DNA of 64,000 nt, taken from assembly GCF_023715785.1 (NCBI RefSeq), contig NZ_JAMBOX010000008.1, forward strand, positions 1-64,000, given 5' to 3'. Within the stretch, counting starts at the first letter, position 1; every line of letters begins with the position of its first letter. Source of the DNA: Neobacillus niacini. GTDB lineage: Bacteria > Bacillota > Bacilli > Bacillales > Cytobacillaceae. The position numbers were made by a program, and so were the translations under genes. The notes beneath the pieces were generated by a model, which had not been told where the DNA came from, did not search any database, and saw only the letters and a program-made list of their open reading frames with translations. Below, in pieces: positions 24,759 through 33,220 of the stretch.

Positions 24759-25547
24759 TTAAAAACCTTTAAAATTTGGGTTTCTTTTTTCATTGAAGGC
24801 TGATAAGCCTTCTTTAAGGTCATAAGATCTAAGATGTGCTTGAAGTGTACTCATTTCATTTTCTAAAGCTACGTTAAAAGGCTGTTCATAGCCATTCGAA
24901 ACAAGTTTTTTCATTTTTTCTAATACTAAAGGGCTTTTCTTTGCTAGTTTGTTTGCGATTCCATTTACTTCATCTATTAAATCGCTTTCCTTTACAACCT
25001 TATGAACAAGACCATACTCTTTCATCTCTTTTGCAGAAATGAAATCTCCACTAAGCAATAAGTACTTTGCACGGTTTTCCCCGATTTTTCTCGCTAATTT
25101 GATTGAACTGCCGCCGCCAGGAAGAACTCCAAAATTCGCATGGGCATCTCCAATTTTGGCAGATTCGGATGCTATAATAATATCTGCAGTTAAGGCAATT
25201 TCAAGACCACCCGCCAATGTCATACCGTTAAGTGCAGCGATAATTGGTTTAGGAAAGCTATATAGTTTTTGGAAAAATACACGTCCATAATCGAAAAATC
25301 CAGGTTCATCAACCTCTTTATCTTTCAATTCTTCCATGATCTCTTTCAAATCGGCTCCTGCACAGAATGCCTTTCCAGTACCTGTAATAACTACGACCTT
25401 TGTTCCTTTATCCTTTTCTAAGATTGTAAGAATCTCAATAAATTTAGATAATACCCCCTTTGAAAGGGCATTCATTGATTCGGGTTTATTTAAATACACC
25501 CATGAAGCTTCTCCATTCTTCTCATAATAAACTACATCATTCTCCAC
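24759..25547 (-). CDS. Enoyl-CoA hydratase/isomerase family protein, module B
   Basis: This crotonase-fold protein of about 262 residues is a paralogue of the one at 10370-11158: both contain GDAHxNFGVxPG, NRAKYLLxSGDF and LRSYDLxEGLxAF. One catalytic Glu is present (GGLEIALTAD); the other position is changed in the same way as in the paralogue. The frame opens at 25565, but AGGAGAG lies inside it, and GTG 25547 six bases beyond is the likely start. It follows the acyl-CoA dehydrogenase gene closely, suggesting translational coupling. Confidence 0.87.
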   Translation of the reverse strand: MENDVVYYEKNGEASWVYLNKPESMNALSKGVLSKFIEILTILEKDKGTKVVVITGTGKAFCAGADLKEIMEELKDKEVDEPGFFDYGRVFFQKLYSFPKPIIAALNGMTLAGGLEIALTADIIIASESAKIGDAHANFGVLPGGGSSIKLARKIGENRAKYLLLSGDFISAKEMKEYGLVHKVVKESDLIDEVNGIANKLAKKSPLVLEKMKKLVSNGYEQPFNVALENEMSTLQAHLRSYDLKEGLSAFNEKRNPNFKGF

Positions 25548-25565
25548 TATATCTCTCCTCATCAC

Positions 25566-26729
25566 TTATTTAGAAAACAACTCATTACTAATGATTTTTT
25601 TCATGATTTCAGATGTACCACCATAGATTCTTTGAACCCTGGCATCAACAAAAGCTCTAGCCACCGGGTATTCCATCATGTACCCATATCCTCCATACAA
25701 CTGGAGACATTCATCGATAACTTGACCTTGTAACTCAGAACATGTCAGTTTTGCCATACTTGCTTTAACTGTATCCAGCTTATTTTCAGTTAAGAGTTTG
25801 ATGCATTCATTTACAAAAGCCCGATGTACTTCCATTTTTGCGTACAAATCCGCTATAACAAATCTCGTATTTTGGAAATGATCTAATGTTGTCCCAAATA
25901 GTTCTCTTTCCTTTGTATACTGAATCGTCGAGTCTAGAACACCTTCCATTGAAGCAATAGCACTAACAGCTATTGTCAGCCGTTCTCTAGGAAGCTCACT
26001 CATTAAAATACGAAAACCTTCATTCTTTTTTCCTAAAATAGCATCTTCTCCGACTCTTACCTCATCAAAGAAAAGTTCAGAGGTATCACAAGAATGCAAT
26101 CCCAGTTTTTCTAGGTTTCGGCCCCTTTCAAATCCAGCTGCAGGCACGTCTACGATAAACAGAGTAGTACCACGTGACGGCTTTACATTTTGGTCTGTCT
26201 TTGCTACAACTACAACAAAATCACAATGCTGTCCGTTGGTGATAAACGTTTTGGACCCACTAATTACATACTCATTCCTAGTTTCATCATATCTTGCTAA
26301 AGCTTTAATTCCTTGCAAGTCACTTCCAGCATTAGGCTCAGTCATGGCAACCGCACCCACTAGTTCCCCAGTAGCCATTCTTGGCAAGTAATATTCTTTT
26401 TGTCTTTCTGTACCATAATTAAGAATATATTGAGCGGTAATAAGGCCATGAACAGAGATATTTGCACCGATGCTATTAAATCCCAAACGATAAAACTCTT
26501 CCATGATCACAGCTGAATATTGATATGTTGTGCCTAAACCGCCATACTTTTCGGGTACTTCCATTAGCAGGAAACCCTGTTCACCTAATTTATTCCAAAG
26601 TTCTCTAGGAACTAATCCATCTCTTTCCCACTGTTGGTAATAATCCGCTACCTCCTTTTTACAAAACTCCTGGACACTTTTACGCAGAAGCTGCACTTCG
26701 TTGCTTTCCACTTCCTGAGTGATTTTCAA
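25566..26729 (-). CDS. Acyl-CoA dehydrogenase (long-chain/isovaleryl type)
   Basis: This 387-residue FAD enzyme has AMTEPNAGSDLQG, FITNGQ, QLYGGYGYMMEYPVAR and the C-terminal IYGGTSEIMKK. The C-terminal position that is the catalytic Glu in medium-chain enzymes is Gly here. The base is expected at E242 (SMEGVLDST), as in long-chain and isovaleryl-CoA dehydrogenases, which prefer bulky or branched substrates. It lies between the hydratase and SDR genes of module B. Confidence 0.92.
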   Translation of the reverse strand: MKITQEVESNEVQLLRKSVQEFCKKEVADYYQQWERDGLVPRELWNKLGEQGFLLMEVPEKYGGLGTTYQYSAVIMEEFYRLGFNSIGANISVHGLITAQYILNYGTERQKEYYLPRMATGELVGAVAMTEPNAGSDLQGIKALARYDETRNEYVISGSKTFITNGQHCDFVVVVAKTDQNVKPSRGTTLFIVDVPAAGFERGRNLEKLGLHSCDTSELFFDEVRVGEDAILGKKNEGFRILMSELPRERLTIAVSAIASMEGVLDSTIQYTKERELFGTTLDHFQNTRFVIADLYAKMEVHRAFVNECIKLLTENKLDTVKASMAKLTCSELQGQVIDECLQLYGGYGYMMEYPVARAFVDARVQRIYGGTSEIMKKIISNELFSK

Positions 26730-26790
26730 AATGAATCCTCCTTAAAAACAGATTCCAAATATTCAAAATTTAAAATATCTAGTTGTCTAC

Positions 26791-27564
26791 TTATCTAGCT
26801 GGTAAACGTGTTCCCCCATCTAATCGAACTACTTCCCCATTAAAATAGGTGTTTTCGATGATGTGTAACACTAAGGATGCAAATTCTGGAGGGTTGCCCA
26901 ATCGTTTTGGATATTCAATTTGTGATTCAATCTTTTTAATGGCACTTTCAGGGAGTCCTGAGGCCATTGGTGTCATAAATAACCCTGGTGCAATGGCATT
27001 TATTCGAATATGGTATTGTGATAAATCTCTGGCTATTGGAAGAGTCATCCCAGCCACACCCGCTTTACTTGCTGAATAAGCTGCCTGACCCATTTGACCT
27101 TCGAATGCTGCTCCCGAAGAAGTATTGATTATTACACCACGATCTAATTCCTCTTCTGTACTATTGTTAAGCACCATTTTTTCCGCAACTAATCTTGTAA
27201 CATTGAACGTACCATTTAAATTAACATCGATAACCTTTTTGAATCTTCCAAAGTCAAATGGCCCTTTGGAGCTATACGTTTTTTGACCAACTGAAATCCC
27301 TGCACAGTTTACACAGATATGAATAGCACCGAAAGTATCATATGTCTGATTGATTGCTTGTTGAACGGATCCTTCATCTGTGACATCGGTTTGAATTGCT
27401 AATAACTGATTACTGCCGTAGTTTTCCTGAATTTGTTTTACCTTTTCTACATCCATATCTAAAATAGCGACTTTTGATCCTTTTTCAAGAAGCTGCTCTA
27501 CCGTTGCCAATCCTAAACCAGAAGCACCCCCGGTAACGATTGCAACTTTCCCTTCCATTTTCAT
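26791..27564 (-). CDS. SDR 3-hydroxyacyl-CoA dehydrogenase, HSD17B10 type, module B
   Basis: This protein of about 257 residues is a paralogue of the SDR at 9590-10357. It carries TGGASGLG, NCAG, DRGVIINTSSGAAF and the catalytic YSASK, followed by APGLFMT. It should oxidise 3-hydroxyacyl-CoA to 3-oxoacyl-CoA with NAD+, possibly on 2-methyl-branched substrates. The frame opens at 27573, but AAGGAGAGG abuts that ATG; ATG 27564 has better spacing. Confidence 0.9.
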   Translation of the reverse strand: MKMEGKVAIVTGGASGLGLATVEQLLEKGSKVAILDMDVEKVKQIQENYGSNQLLAIQTDVTDEGSVQQAINQTYDTFGAIHICVNCAGISVGQKTYSSKGPFDFGRFKKVIDVNLNGTFNVTRLVAEKMVLNNSTEEELDRGVIINTSSGAAFEGQMGQAAYSASKAGVAGMTLPIARDLSQYHIRINAIAPGLFMTPMASGLPESAIKKIESQIEYPKRLGNPPEFASLVLHIIENTYFNGEVVRLDGGTRLPAR

Positions 27565-27639
27565 AAATTTCATCCTCTCCTTTAAGTACTTTAAGATGCT
27601 AAATTTTTATATCAGAATAGTTTTGTATCCGCTTTCATT

Positions 27640-28884
27640 TTATTTGTTATTTTTTAATATCGTGATGGATGCAACCGCTTCTTCTATCCCATATACCCCA
27701 CCTCCATTTTCTGCGAGAGCAATGGTTGGTTTCGCAATTTGTCTCTGACCGGCTTCCCCTCTAAGTTGAACAACCAATTCGTAAATTTGTGCTAAACCTG
27801 TGGCACCAATTGGATGACCCTTTGATTCTAAGCCTCCCGATGGATTTACAGGCAGTCTTCCAGACAAACTAAACTCGCCTTTTTCACTTCGGAATCCACC
27901 CTCTCCAAAATGACAAAAACCGAGATTTTCCACTTGAATAATTTCGCCAATTGCTGTGGCATCATGCACTTCTGCAACGGATATATCCTCTGGTCCCACT
28001 CCTGCTTTTTCATAGGCCTTCTTTGCAGCAATAGCGGTTAAGTGTTTTTCGACCTCTTCCGGTTTCCTCGTCGATCCCGTTTGAATAACCGATGTCAATA
28101 CCTCAACAGATCTATCACGATTAAAAGCTAATCTTTTTAACCCGCTTTCAGTACAAACAATGGCTGCTGCAGCACCATCACTTACCGGAGAACACATAGG
28201 TAAAGTAAATGGATATACAATTGGTGCAGCATTAAGCACTTCTTCTATCGTAAATGGTTTTTGATATTGGGATAGAGGATTATGAACAGAGTTCTGGTGG
28301 TTCTTTGCTGCTACGGCTGCAATTTGATGTTGTGTTGTTCCAAATGTCTTCATATGGAATCTTGCAAATGAAGCATACACATCCATAAACATGCTATATC
28401 TTTTGGCCTTAGTAAAACTTTCTGGAACTTGATATCCTTCACCAAGCTGCATCAGCGTTTCCATATTTTCTTTTGGTGTTTCAACATCCCAAGCTGTATT
28501 GAATATTTCAAAGTCTTTTTCTTGCGGACTTTTATACATTTTTTCTACGCCTACTGCCAGAGCAAATTCTCCTTCACCTGCTTTTAAGAAGTTGATTGCT
28601 TGATTTAAGGCGGTACTTGCACTAGCACATGCGTTTTCCACATTAATGACAGGGATTTCTTCAAAACCTAATGGTCGTAATGCCACCTGCCCTCTTACAG
28701 AATGCTGTCCATTAATTAACCCTTGACCCACATTCGAAAAGTATATGACATCAATGAGTTCTTTCGTGATACCAGCATCCCCTAATGCTTCTTCAACTGC
28801 CAATCTAGTGAGATCCTTATAAGAATAACTAAATAGTTTCCCAAATTTTGTCATACTTATACCGATGATATACACCTTTTCCAT
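27640..28884 (-). CDS. Thiolase, SCP2/lipid-transfer-protein type, module B
   Basis: This 414-residue thiolase has the active cysteine in NVENACASAS (C86) and GLESKGHPIGATG near the end. It aligns along its length with the thiolase at 16713-17951 (SVRGQVALRPLG against SIRGQVVFRGMG, MFMDVYA, FGTTQHQ against YGTTQKQ). It cleaves 3-oxoacyl-CoA and is the first enzyme gene of module B. No DUF35 partner gene is present. AAGGAG lies 8 bases before ATG 28884; a GTG three codons earlier overlaps the spacer. Confidence 0.9.
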   Translation of the reverse strand: MEKVYIIGISMTKFGKLFSYSYKDLTRLAVEEALGDAGITKELIDVIYFSNVGQGLINGQHSVRGQVALRPLGFEEIPVINVENACASASTALNQAINFLKAGEGEFALAVGVEKMYKSPQEKDFEIFNTAWDVETPKENMETLMQLGEGYQVPESFTKAKRYSMFMDVYASFARFHMKTFGTTQHQIAAVAAKNHQNSVHNPLSQYQKPFTIEEVLNAAPIVYPFTLPMCSPVSDGAAAAIVCTESGLKRLAFNRDRSVEVLTSVIQTGSTRKPEEVEKHLTAIAAKKAYEKAGVGPEDISVAEVHDATAIGEIIQVENLGFCHFGEGGFRSEKGEFSLSGRLPVNPSGGLESKGHPIGATGLAQIYELVVQLRGEAGQRQIAKPTIALAENGGGVYGIEEAVASITILKNNK

Positions 28885-29000
28885 CGTTAACACTCCTTAA
28901 AATCTGCTTTTTAGAAAAATGATTACTCTTTGTATCGAATATTTATTAAAGCTTGATGGATTCTATCGTTGTGATTGGGATCCAAATACAAGAGTGTAAA

Positions 29001-29594
29001 TTATTTACTTTTTAAAATGAGACGTAATAAATGGTTGGCAATCATTTCGGCAAATTCCTTTTTATCCATTTCTCCTTCCTGTGAATACCATTGAACAACC
29101 CCATTCATTGCTCCAAATATTAAGTTTCGGACAACTTTTACGTTTGTTGAAATGAATAAACCTTCTTCCATTCCTTTTTCTAGCAGGGTATCAAAATCCT
29201 CAGAATACTCTTCTCGCAATTGGATTAATTCCTCTAAATATCTTCCTGTAAATATTTGCTCCAGTCGAATACTGATTGAAAACCCTGATCTTTCACTAAT
29301 AATAGAAATTGTATGTTGAACAATTGCTTTTTTTAATTTTTCAACGATCGTAATTTCTTCTTCAAGGACGCTTCTAATTTTATCTATTGTCTGTTCCATT
29401 AACATCCTTATACTTTGATACAATAAATCCTCCTTATCATTGAAGTAATAATAAACAGATCCCTTTGTCATCAATAATCTAGAAGCTACTTCTTCTACTG
29501 TTACTGCATGATATCCTTTCCCAGCCATTATCTCTACTGCGGACTTTAAAATCTCTTCTTTCTTCTTAACTGCTTTCTTTTCTCTTAAAGACAA
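29001..29594 (-). CDS. TetR/AcrR family regulator, module B
   Basis: This protein of about 197 residues has helix-turn-helix VEEVASRLLMTKGSVYYYF at about residues 34-52. The ligand domain is of the TetR C-terminal type and only distantly related to the two paralogous TetR proteins at 18042 and 21408. It lies 116 bases upstream of the module B thiolase on the same strand and is the likely repressor of that operon. A good sigma-A promoter is at 29626-29654. The start is taken as TTG 29594 with AAGGGTG upstream; GTG 29603 is an alternative. Confidence 0.87.
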   Translation of the reverse strand: MSLREKKAVKKKEEILKSAVEIMAGKGYHAVTVEEVASRLLMTKGSVYYYFNDKEDLLYQSIRMLMEQTIDKIRSVLEEEITIVEKLKKAIVQHTISIISERSGFSISIRLEQIFTGRYLEELIQLREEYSEDFDTLLEKGMEEGLFISTNVKVVRNLIFGAMNGVVQWYSQEGEMDKKEFAEMIANHLLRLILKSK

Positions 29595-29625
29595 GATATT
29601 CACCCTTTATTATCCATTTAAAAAA

Positions 29626-29654
29626 ATTATATGCATTCAATTTTTAAACTTCAA
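29626..29654 (-). promoter_or_regulatory. Sigma-A promoter of module B TetR gene
   Basis: On the minus strand, TTGAAG (29649-29654) and TATAAT (29626-29631) are 17 bases apart. No GTCAT-type palindrome is present, consistent with a regulator of different specificity. Confidence 0.65.
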
Positions 29655-29722
29655 GTATTTTTTCTGAAAAGTTAAACTCTTTTGAAAATCTAATATTATA
29701 AATCATTTGATTTTCTCATCAA

Positions 29723-29754
29723 AATAAATTGAGCTACTTTCGAACGTAGCTCAA
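29723..29754 (-). terminator. Terminator downstream of interrupted gene
   Basis: TTGAGCTAC and GTAGCTCAA pair around an 8-base loop; on the minus strand TTTATTTTGA follows. It lies about 75 bases after the stop at 29829. Confidence 0.65.
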
Positions 29755-29828
29755 CTATCAATAATTTTACTAATAAGTTAATCCAGTTTACTCAAACACA
29801 GCGAAGGGAGTATAAAAAATTCATTATT

Positions 29829-30254
29829 TTATTCCACCTTCTCAAACCGCCGCGCTATCGCCGGAAAACTCGTGAACTCCTTCCTCATCTCCCGAAATGC
29901 CACCACTTCCTTTCCTCTCGTAAACTCAAACTCTAGTGGATATTCATGGCAGCTTAACGGGCTTCACTGATAGGTTTCCTTAAAGAATTGGATCGCCTCT
30001 TGCTGGCTGGTAGCAAAGATGAAGATAAAATCCTTCGCATTCTTCTTTAATGAGTAGATGCGGCTTTTATGAATGCGTAATACATTTTTTCGGATTAGTT
30101 CCGCCACTTTCTGAGGATCAGCTTGAACCCTGTCTATTTTGGATATGTCATCCTCCAAGGAAATTTTATGTTTCGCTAGTAAATGGTAGATGTAATGAGC
30201 CAGAGTGGATTCTTTAAAAAGAAAACTATCCTCGTAAAGTTCTTTTACCAACAA
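29829..30254 (-). pseudogene. Unrecognised gene interrupted by an in-frame TGA
   Basis: From TTG 30254 (GAGGTG seven bases upstream) a frame of 96 codons ends at TGA 29964-29966. The same frame then stays open for 44 more codons to TAA 29829. The downstream part (for example EFEFTRGKEVVAFREMRKEF then FPAIARRFEKVE) looks like real protein. The tail motif FPAIAxRFExV also ends a second broken frame at 32840. I read this as one gene of about 141 codons broken by a nonsense change; stop-codon readthrough is the alternative. I do not recognise the family. The shorter 96-residue product could still be made. Confidence 0.65.
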
Positions 30255-30365
30255 GTAATCACACCTCATTTTTTAAAAAGAAACACTGATGATCTCTCTA
30301 TTCCATATATAGAGTTTTATAGCCCTTTTCTAATTGTTCCTAAACGAATGAATGCAGTATAATTA

Positions 30366-30440
30366 ATGAAATGTAACGATTGTAGGGAGAAATCTGAAAA
30401 AGTTAAATGGTTATGCAGCGGATGTAATAAAAAGAGATGA
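30366..30440 (+). CDS. 24-residue four-cysteine micropeptide (zinc-ribbon-like), tentative
   Basis: ATG 30366 opens a short frame with CNDC near the start and CSGC near the end, two CxxC pairs 13 residues apart, as in a zinc knuckle. Its stop TGA overlaps the ATG of the next small frame (ATGA), a typical coupling. It could equally be the degraded end of a larger protein. No strong ribosome site is visible. Confidence 0.35.
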   Translation: MKCNDCREKSEKVKWLCSGCNKKR

Positions 30441-30647
30441 TTCAAGAAGAAAAATCAATTTTTGAAATTGATGGAAAAAGATATTATTTAACTTTGATTG
30501 AAGAGTCGGAAACAACAGTTGAGGAAAGATGTTTCTCTTGAATCTGAGTTAAAGCAAAAGTTATTACAAGCAAAAAAGGAGATCTTAGAAGGAAAAGTTT
30601 TTTCAACAGATGAAGTTTTAGAGATGATTGAACATGGTGAACTCTAA
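30437..30647 (+). pseudogene. Frameshifted small gene, unrecognised
   Basis: ATG 30437 starts a frame (MIQEEKSIFEIDGKRYYLTL) that stops at TGA 30539. A frame shifted by one base continues from about 30528 (DVSLESELKQKLLQAKKEIL, then STDEVLEMIEHGEL) to TAA 30645. Joined, they give about 70 residues with a helical end resembling antitoxin-like proteins. A single-base insertion near GAGGAAAGATG explains the break. A strong terminator follows at 30691. Confidence 0.55.
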
Positions 30648-30690
30648 ATGGACTAAACAACAATCGAAATTTTTTTCCAGACAAATTAGA

Positions 30691-30742
30691 TAAGCTAAAT
30701 AAGATATGTATGAATCTGATATCTTATTTAGCTTATTTTTTA
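30691..30742 (+). terminator. Terminator after broken small gene
   Basis: AAGCTAAATAAGATAT (30692-30707) pairs perfectly with ATATCTTATTTAGCTT (30719-30734), followed by ATTTTTTAT. It also lies downstream of the minus-strand SDR gene ending at 30824. Confidence 0.8.
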
Positions 30743-30823
30743 TGAAATAGAGTGCCGCCAACCGAGTTAAAAAAGTGACTTGGCACCGGCCATAAATTAT
30801 CCCTAGTTGTAAAAGGAGACCTA

Positions 30824-31567
30824 TTATAGGTCAGAGATCATTCCACCATCTACCACAAATTGAGCTCCAGTTGAATAGCTTGAATCATCAGAAGCAAGGT
30901 AAATAACTAAATTAGATACTTCTTCTACTTCAGCTCTTCTTCGTAGTGGAATATCTTGTTCAAGTTGCTTAAGATATTCTTCAACATCTGGTTGGTCAGC
31001 CATAGGTGTTTTGATAATTCCCGGATGTACAGAATTTACACGGATGTTATGTTGTCCAAGCTCCGCAGCAGCACCCTTTGTCATACCAGTTACAGCATGT
31101 TTAGAAGCACTATAAGCAATAGCCGTTGGCGCACTTACCAAACCATCTACAGATGAAATATTTACAATAGAACCTACACCAGCTTTTTTCATAGAAGGCA
31201 ATACTTTTTGCATTCCTAAAAACACACCAAGCTCGTCAACTCTAAATGTTAATTCGAAGTCTTTTACAGTTAGTTCTTCTAATGTTTTGAAGATACCAAT
31301 CCCTGCGTTGTTTACTAACACATTGATAGGGCCAAATGTTTCTTCTGTTTTTGCTACAACTTCTATCCAGTTTTCTTCATTTGCAACATCTAATTTAAGA
31401 GCGATTGCGTTTTCTCCTAATTCACCAGCTAGTTTTTGTGCACCCTCAAGGTTAAGGTCAGTAATCGCTACTTTTGCTCCTTCTTCCACGAATTTACGAG
31501 CATGCATAGCACCCATACCTTGTGCTGCCCCTGTAATGATTGCTACTTTACCGTCTAGTTTACCCAT
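30824..31567 (-). CDS. SDR-family oxidoreductase
   Basis: This 247-residue classical SDR has TGAAQGMG (NAD(P) site), NNAG, the catalytic Ser in VNISSVDG, YSASK, and VHPGIIKTPM. It resembles bacterial 3-alpha(20-beta)-hydroxysteroid or cyclopentanol dehydrogenases, but such resemblance is weak evidence of substrate. It is a typical soluble homotetrameric alcohol dehydrogenase. GGAGG precedes ATG 31567. A second SDR gene lies 138 bases upstream on the same strand and the two may be co-transcribed. Confidence 0.85.
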   Translation of the reverse strand: MGKLDGKVAIITGAAQGMGAMHARKFVEEGAKVAITDLNLEGAQKLAGELGENAIALKLDVANEENWIEVVAKTEETFGPINVLVNNAGIGIFKTLEELTVKDFELTFRVDELGVFLGMQKVLPSMKKAGVGSIVNISSVDGLVSAPTAIAYSASKHAVTGMTKGAAAELGQHNIRVNSVHPGIIKTPMADQPDVEEYLKQLEQDIPLRRRAEVEEVSNLVIYLASDDSSYSTGAQFVVDGGMISDL

Positions 31568-31705
31568 GATTCATTCCTCCAAATTTTTAGAAAAAAATTA
31601 TATTAATAACTCTAAGGTGTGTATTCACATACTTATAGCCATCACAACTATTATTTTTCCAAGAGATTCCCTTTATACTTATCAAATAGCAATGGAATAA
31701 CCATG

Positions 31706-32449
31706 TTATTTAGCCGTATATCCACCATCAACATGAATAGTTGTGCCTGTAACAAAGTCATTCTCAGCTAAGAAAACAACTGCATGTGCAATTTCTTCCG
31801 GATTTCCTAAGCGGCCAATTGGATGCTTAGCGACTAAACCATCATAAAAATCTCCCAATGCCTCTTTGTTAACTAAACCAGATTCAATAAACCCAGGTGC
31901 AACTGCATTTACACGAATGTTACGATCGGCATATTCTAACGCTAATGATTTAGTCATTAAGTTAACAGCACCCTTACTTGCAGCATAAGGAATCGAAGTA
32001 GGTTCACCAACTGTTCCTAAGATGGATGATGTATTAATAATCGAACCGCCTCCGGTTTTTAACATTTCGCGAATCGCATATTTTGAGCCATAAAAGACTC
32101 CGTCTTGGTTTATTTCAATAACTCTTTTATATTCTTCAGCAGTCATTTCATGAGTAGCCTTTTGTATTCCAATACCGGCATTGTTATAGAAGATATCTAA
32201 TTTACCGAAACGATTAACCGTTTTAGAAACTAGATTTTCAACTTCTTCTTCATTTGCGACATTTACCTTCACAAATAATACATTGTCATAGGTTTCTTTC
32301 AATTCTTTTTCTACCGATAATCCTGCTTGCTCGTTGTAATCAGCAATCACAACTTTTGCGCCTTTTTCTAAAAATGCCTTCACGGTAGCAAGTCCAATTC
32401 CAGAAGCGCCACCTGTTACAATTGCTACTTTATCTTGTAAATTTGTCAT
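31706..32449 (-). CDS. SDR-family oxidoreductase (glucose 1-dehydrogenase-like)
   Basis: This 247-residue classical SDR has TGGASGIG, NNAGIG, the catalytic Ser in INTSSILG, YAASK and the C-terminal VTGTTIHVDGG. It is closest in appearance to the broad glucose 1-dehydrogenase / 3-oxoacyl-reductase group. It differs from the HSD17B10-type SDRs in this window by lacking their ERGVI and GQxGQAAY signatures. A consensus promoter lies at 32502-32530, with two tandem GTTCACAAA boxes between it and the gene. GGGGGA precedes ATG 32449. Confidence 0.85.
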   Translation of the reverse strand: MTNLQDKVAIVTGGASGIGLATVKAFLEKGAKVVIADYNEQAGLSVEKELKETYDNVLFVKVNVANEEEVENLVSKTVNRFGKLDIFYNNAGIGIQKATHEMTAEEYKRVIEINQDGVFYGSKYAIREMLKTGGGSIINTSSILGTVGEPTSIPYAASKGAVNLMTKSLALEYADRNIRVNAVAPGFIESGLVNKEALGDFYDGLVAKHPIGRLGNPEEIAHAVVFLAENDFVTGTTIHVDGGYTAK

Positions 32450-32501
32450 GTTAATTCCCCCATTGTTCTAAAAGATTTGTGAACTTTTTGTGAACAACTT
32501 C

Positions 32502-32530
32502 ATAATAATCCTATCTTAGAATATTGTCAA
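32502..32530 (-). promoter_or_regulatory. Sigma-A promoter of SDR gene with flanking operator-like repeats
   Basis: On the minus strand, TTGACA (32525-32530) and TATTAT (32502-32507) are 17 bases apart. Just downstream, TTGTGAAC occurs twice at an 11-base spacing (plus-strand orientation, about 32477-32496). Just upstream, ATCTCGAATTTGAGAT is a palindrome (about 32539-32554). Either could bind a regulator. Confidence 0.7.
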
Positions 32531-32839
32531 TTAGAGAATCTCGAATTTGAGATATTTTATTTCCGATTAGAATTGATGCATTCCACGACCAGAAAATCGC
32601 TCGGTTTTGTTTAATGTTTATACGTGACGCGAAAAAGAACCCATTCTTTTAAGAATTGGACCCATTTCCTCTTTCGTTACTATTAGAGCATACCGCACCG
32701 CATACTGAGTCTCCGACAGGGTAATAGGAAATAAATACCAAGTCGTTTGGGTAATCGATCTTAGAAATAGAAAGGTAGGGATTCCTAGGAACATTATTAT
32801 TTTTTTAGTATATAATTCCTATATGTGATCTCCCAACGT

Positions 32840-32922
32840 TCACCCCACCCTCTCAAACCTTCCCGCTATCGCCGGAAACCTCTCAAATTTAAAGACATCC
32901 ATTTCATCTACTTCATAAATTC
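32840..32922 (-). pseudogene. C-terminal remnant with FPAIAxRFExV tail
   Basis: The minus strand reads RIYEVDEMDVFKFERFPAIA followed by GRFERVG and a stop at 32840. The tail matches that of the interrupted gene at 29829-30254 (FTSFPAIARRFEKVE). No start codon is associated. The family is not recognised. Confidence 0.5.
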
Positions 32923-32926
32923 TAGT

Positions 32927-33217
32927 TTATAAGATTAAATATTCCCTTTTTAGTTCTTCCTTAAATGTTTTTACCTTGTATAAATTACGTTCTATTTCAA
33001 TTTCTAAGATCTTGTCAACTCTATCTTCTGTCGGTTTTCAGAAATCGGTAATGGGCGTTTCGGATATAAATTTTTTGCCATTAATTCTTTTTGATAATCT
33101 AAGAGGAATTGCGGTTTTGCCTCATTAAATAAATATAATAGTTTTTCAGTATCAAAAGGTTCCCTATCTTGTTCCCCGGGTAAACGGTAGAAGTTTACAT
33201 CATTGCGATTTATTAAA
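32927..33217 (-). pseudogene. Frameshifted unrecognised gene
   Basis: The minus strand gives INRNDVNFYRLPGEQDREPF then KLLYLFNEAKPQFLLDYQKE and MAKNLYPKRPLPISEN. A one-base shift near 33040 leads into PTEDRVDKILEIEIERNLYK and a stop at 32927. The two parts look like one lysine- and glutamate-rich protein of about 95 residues. I do not recognise it. Confidence 0.45.
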
Positions 33218-33220
33218 GAT

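Larger units (their letters stand above)
30255..30823. other. Intergenic region with broken small plus-strand genes
   Basis: This gap contains a 24-codon Cys-rich frame (30366), a frameshifted small gene (30437-30647), a terminator (30691-30742) and a degenerate repeat copy (30751-30790, AGTGCCGCC...TGGCACCGG). Nothing else is recognisable. Confidence 0.5.
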
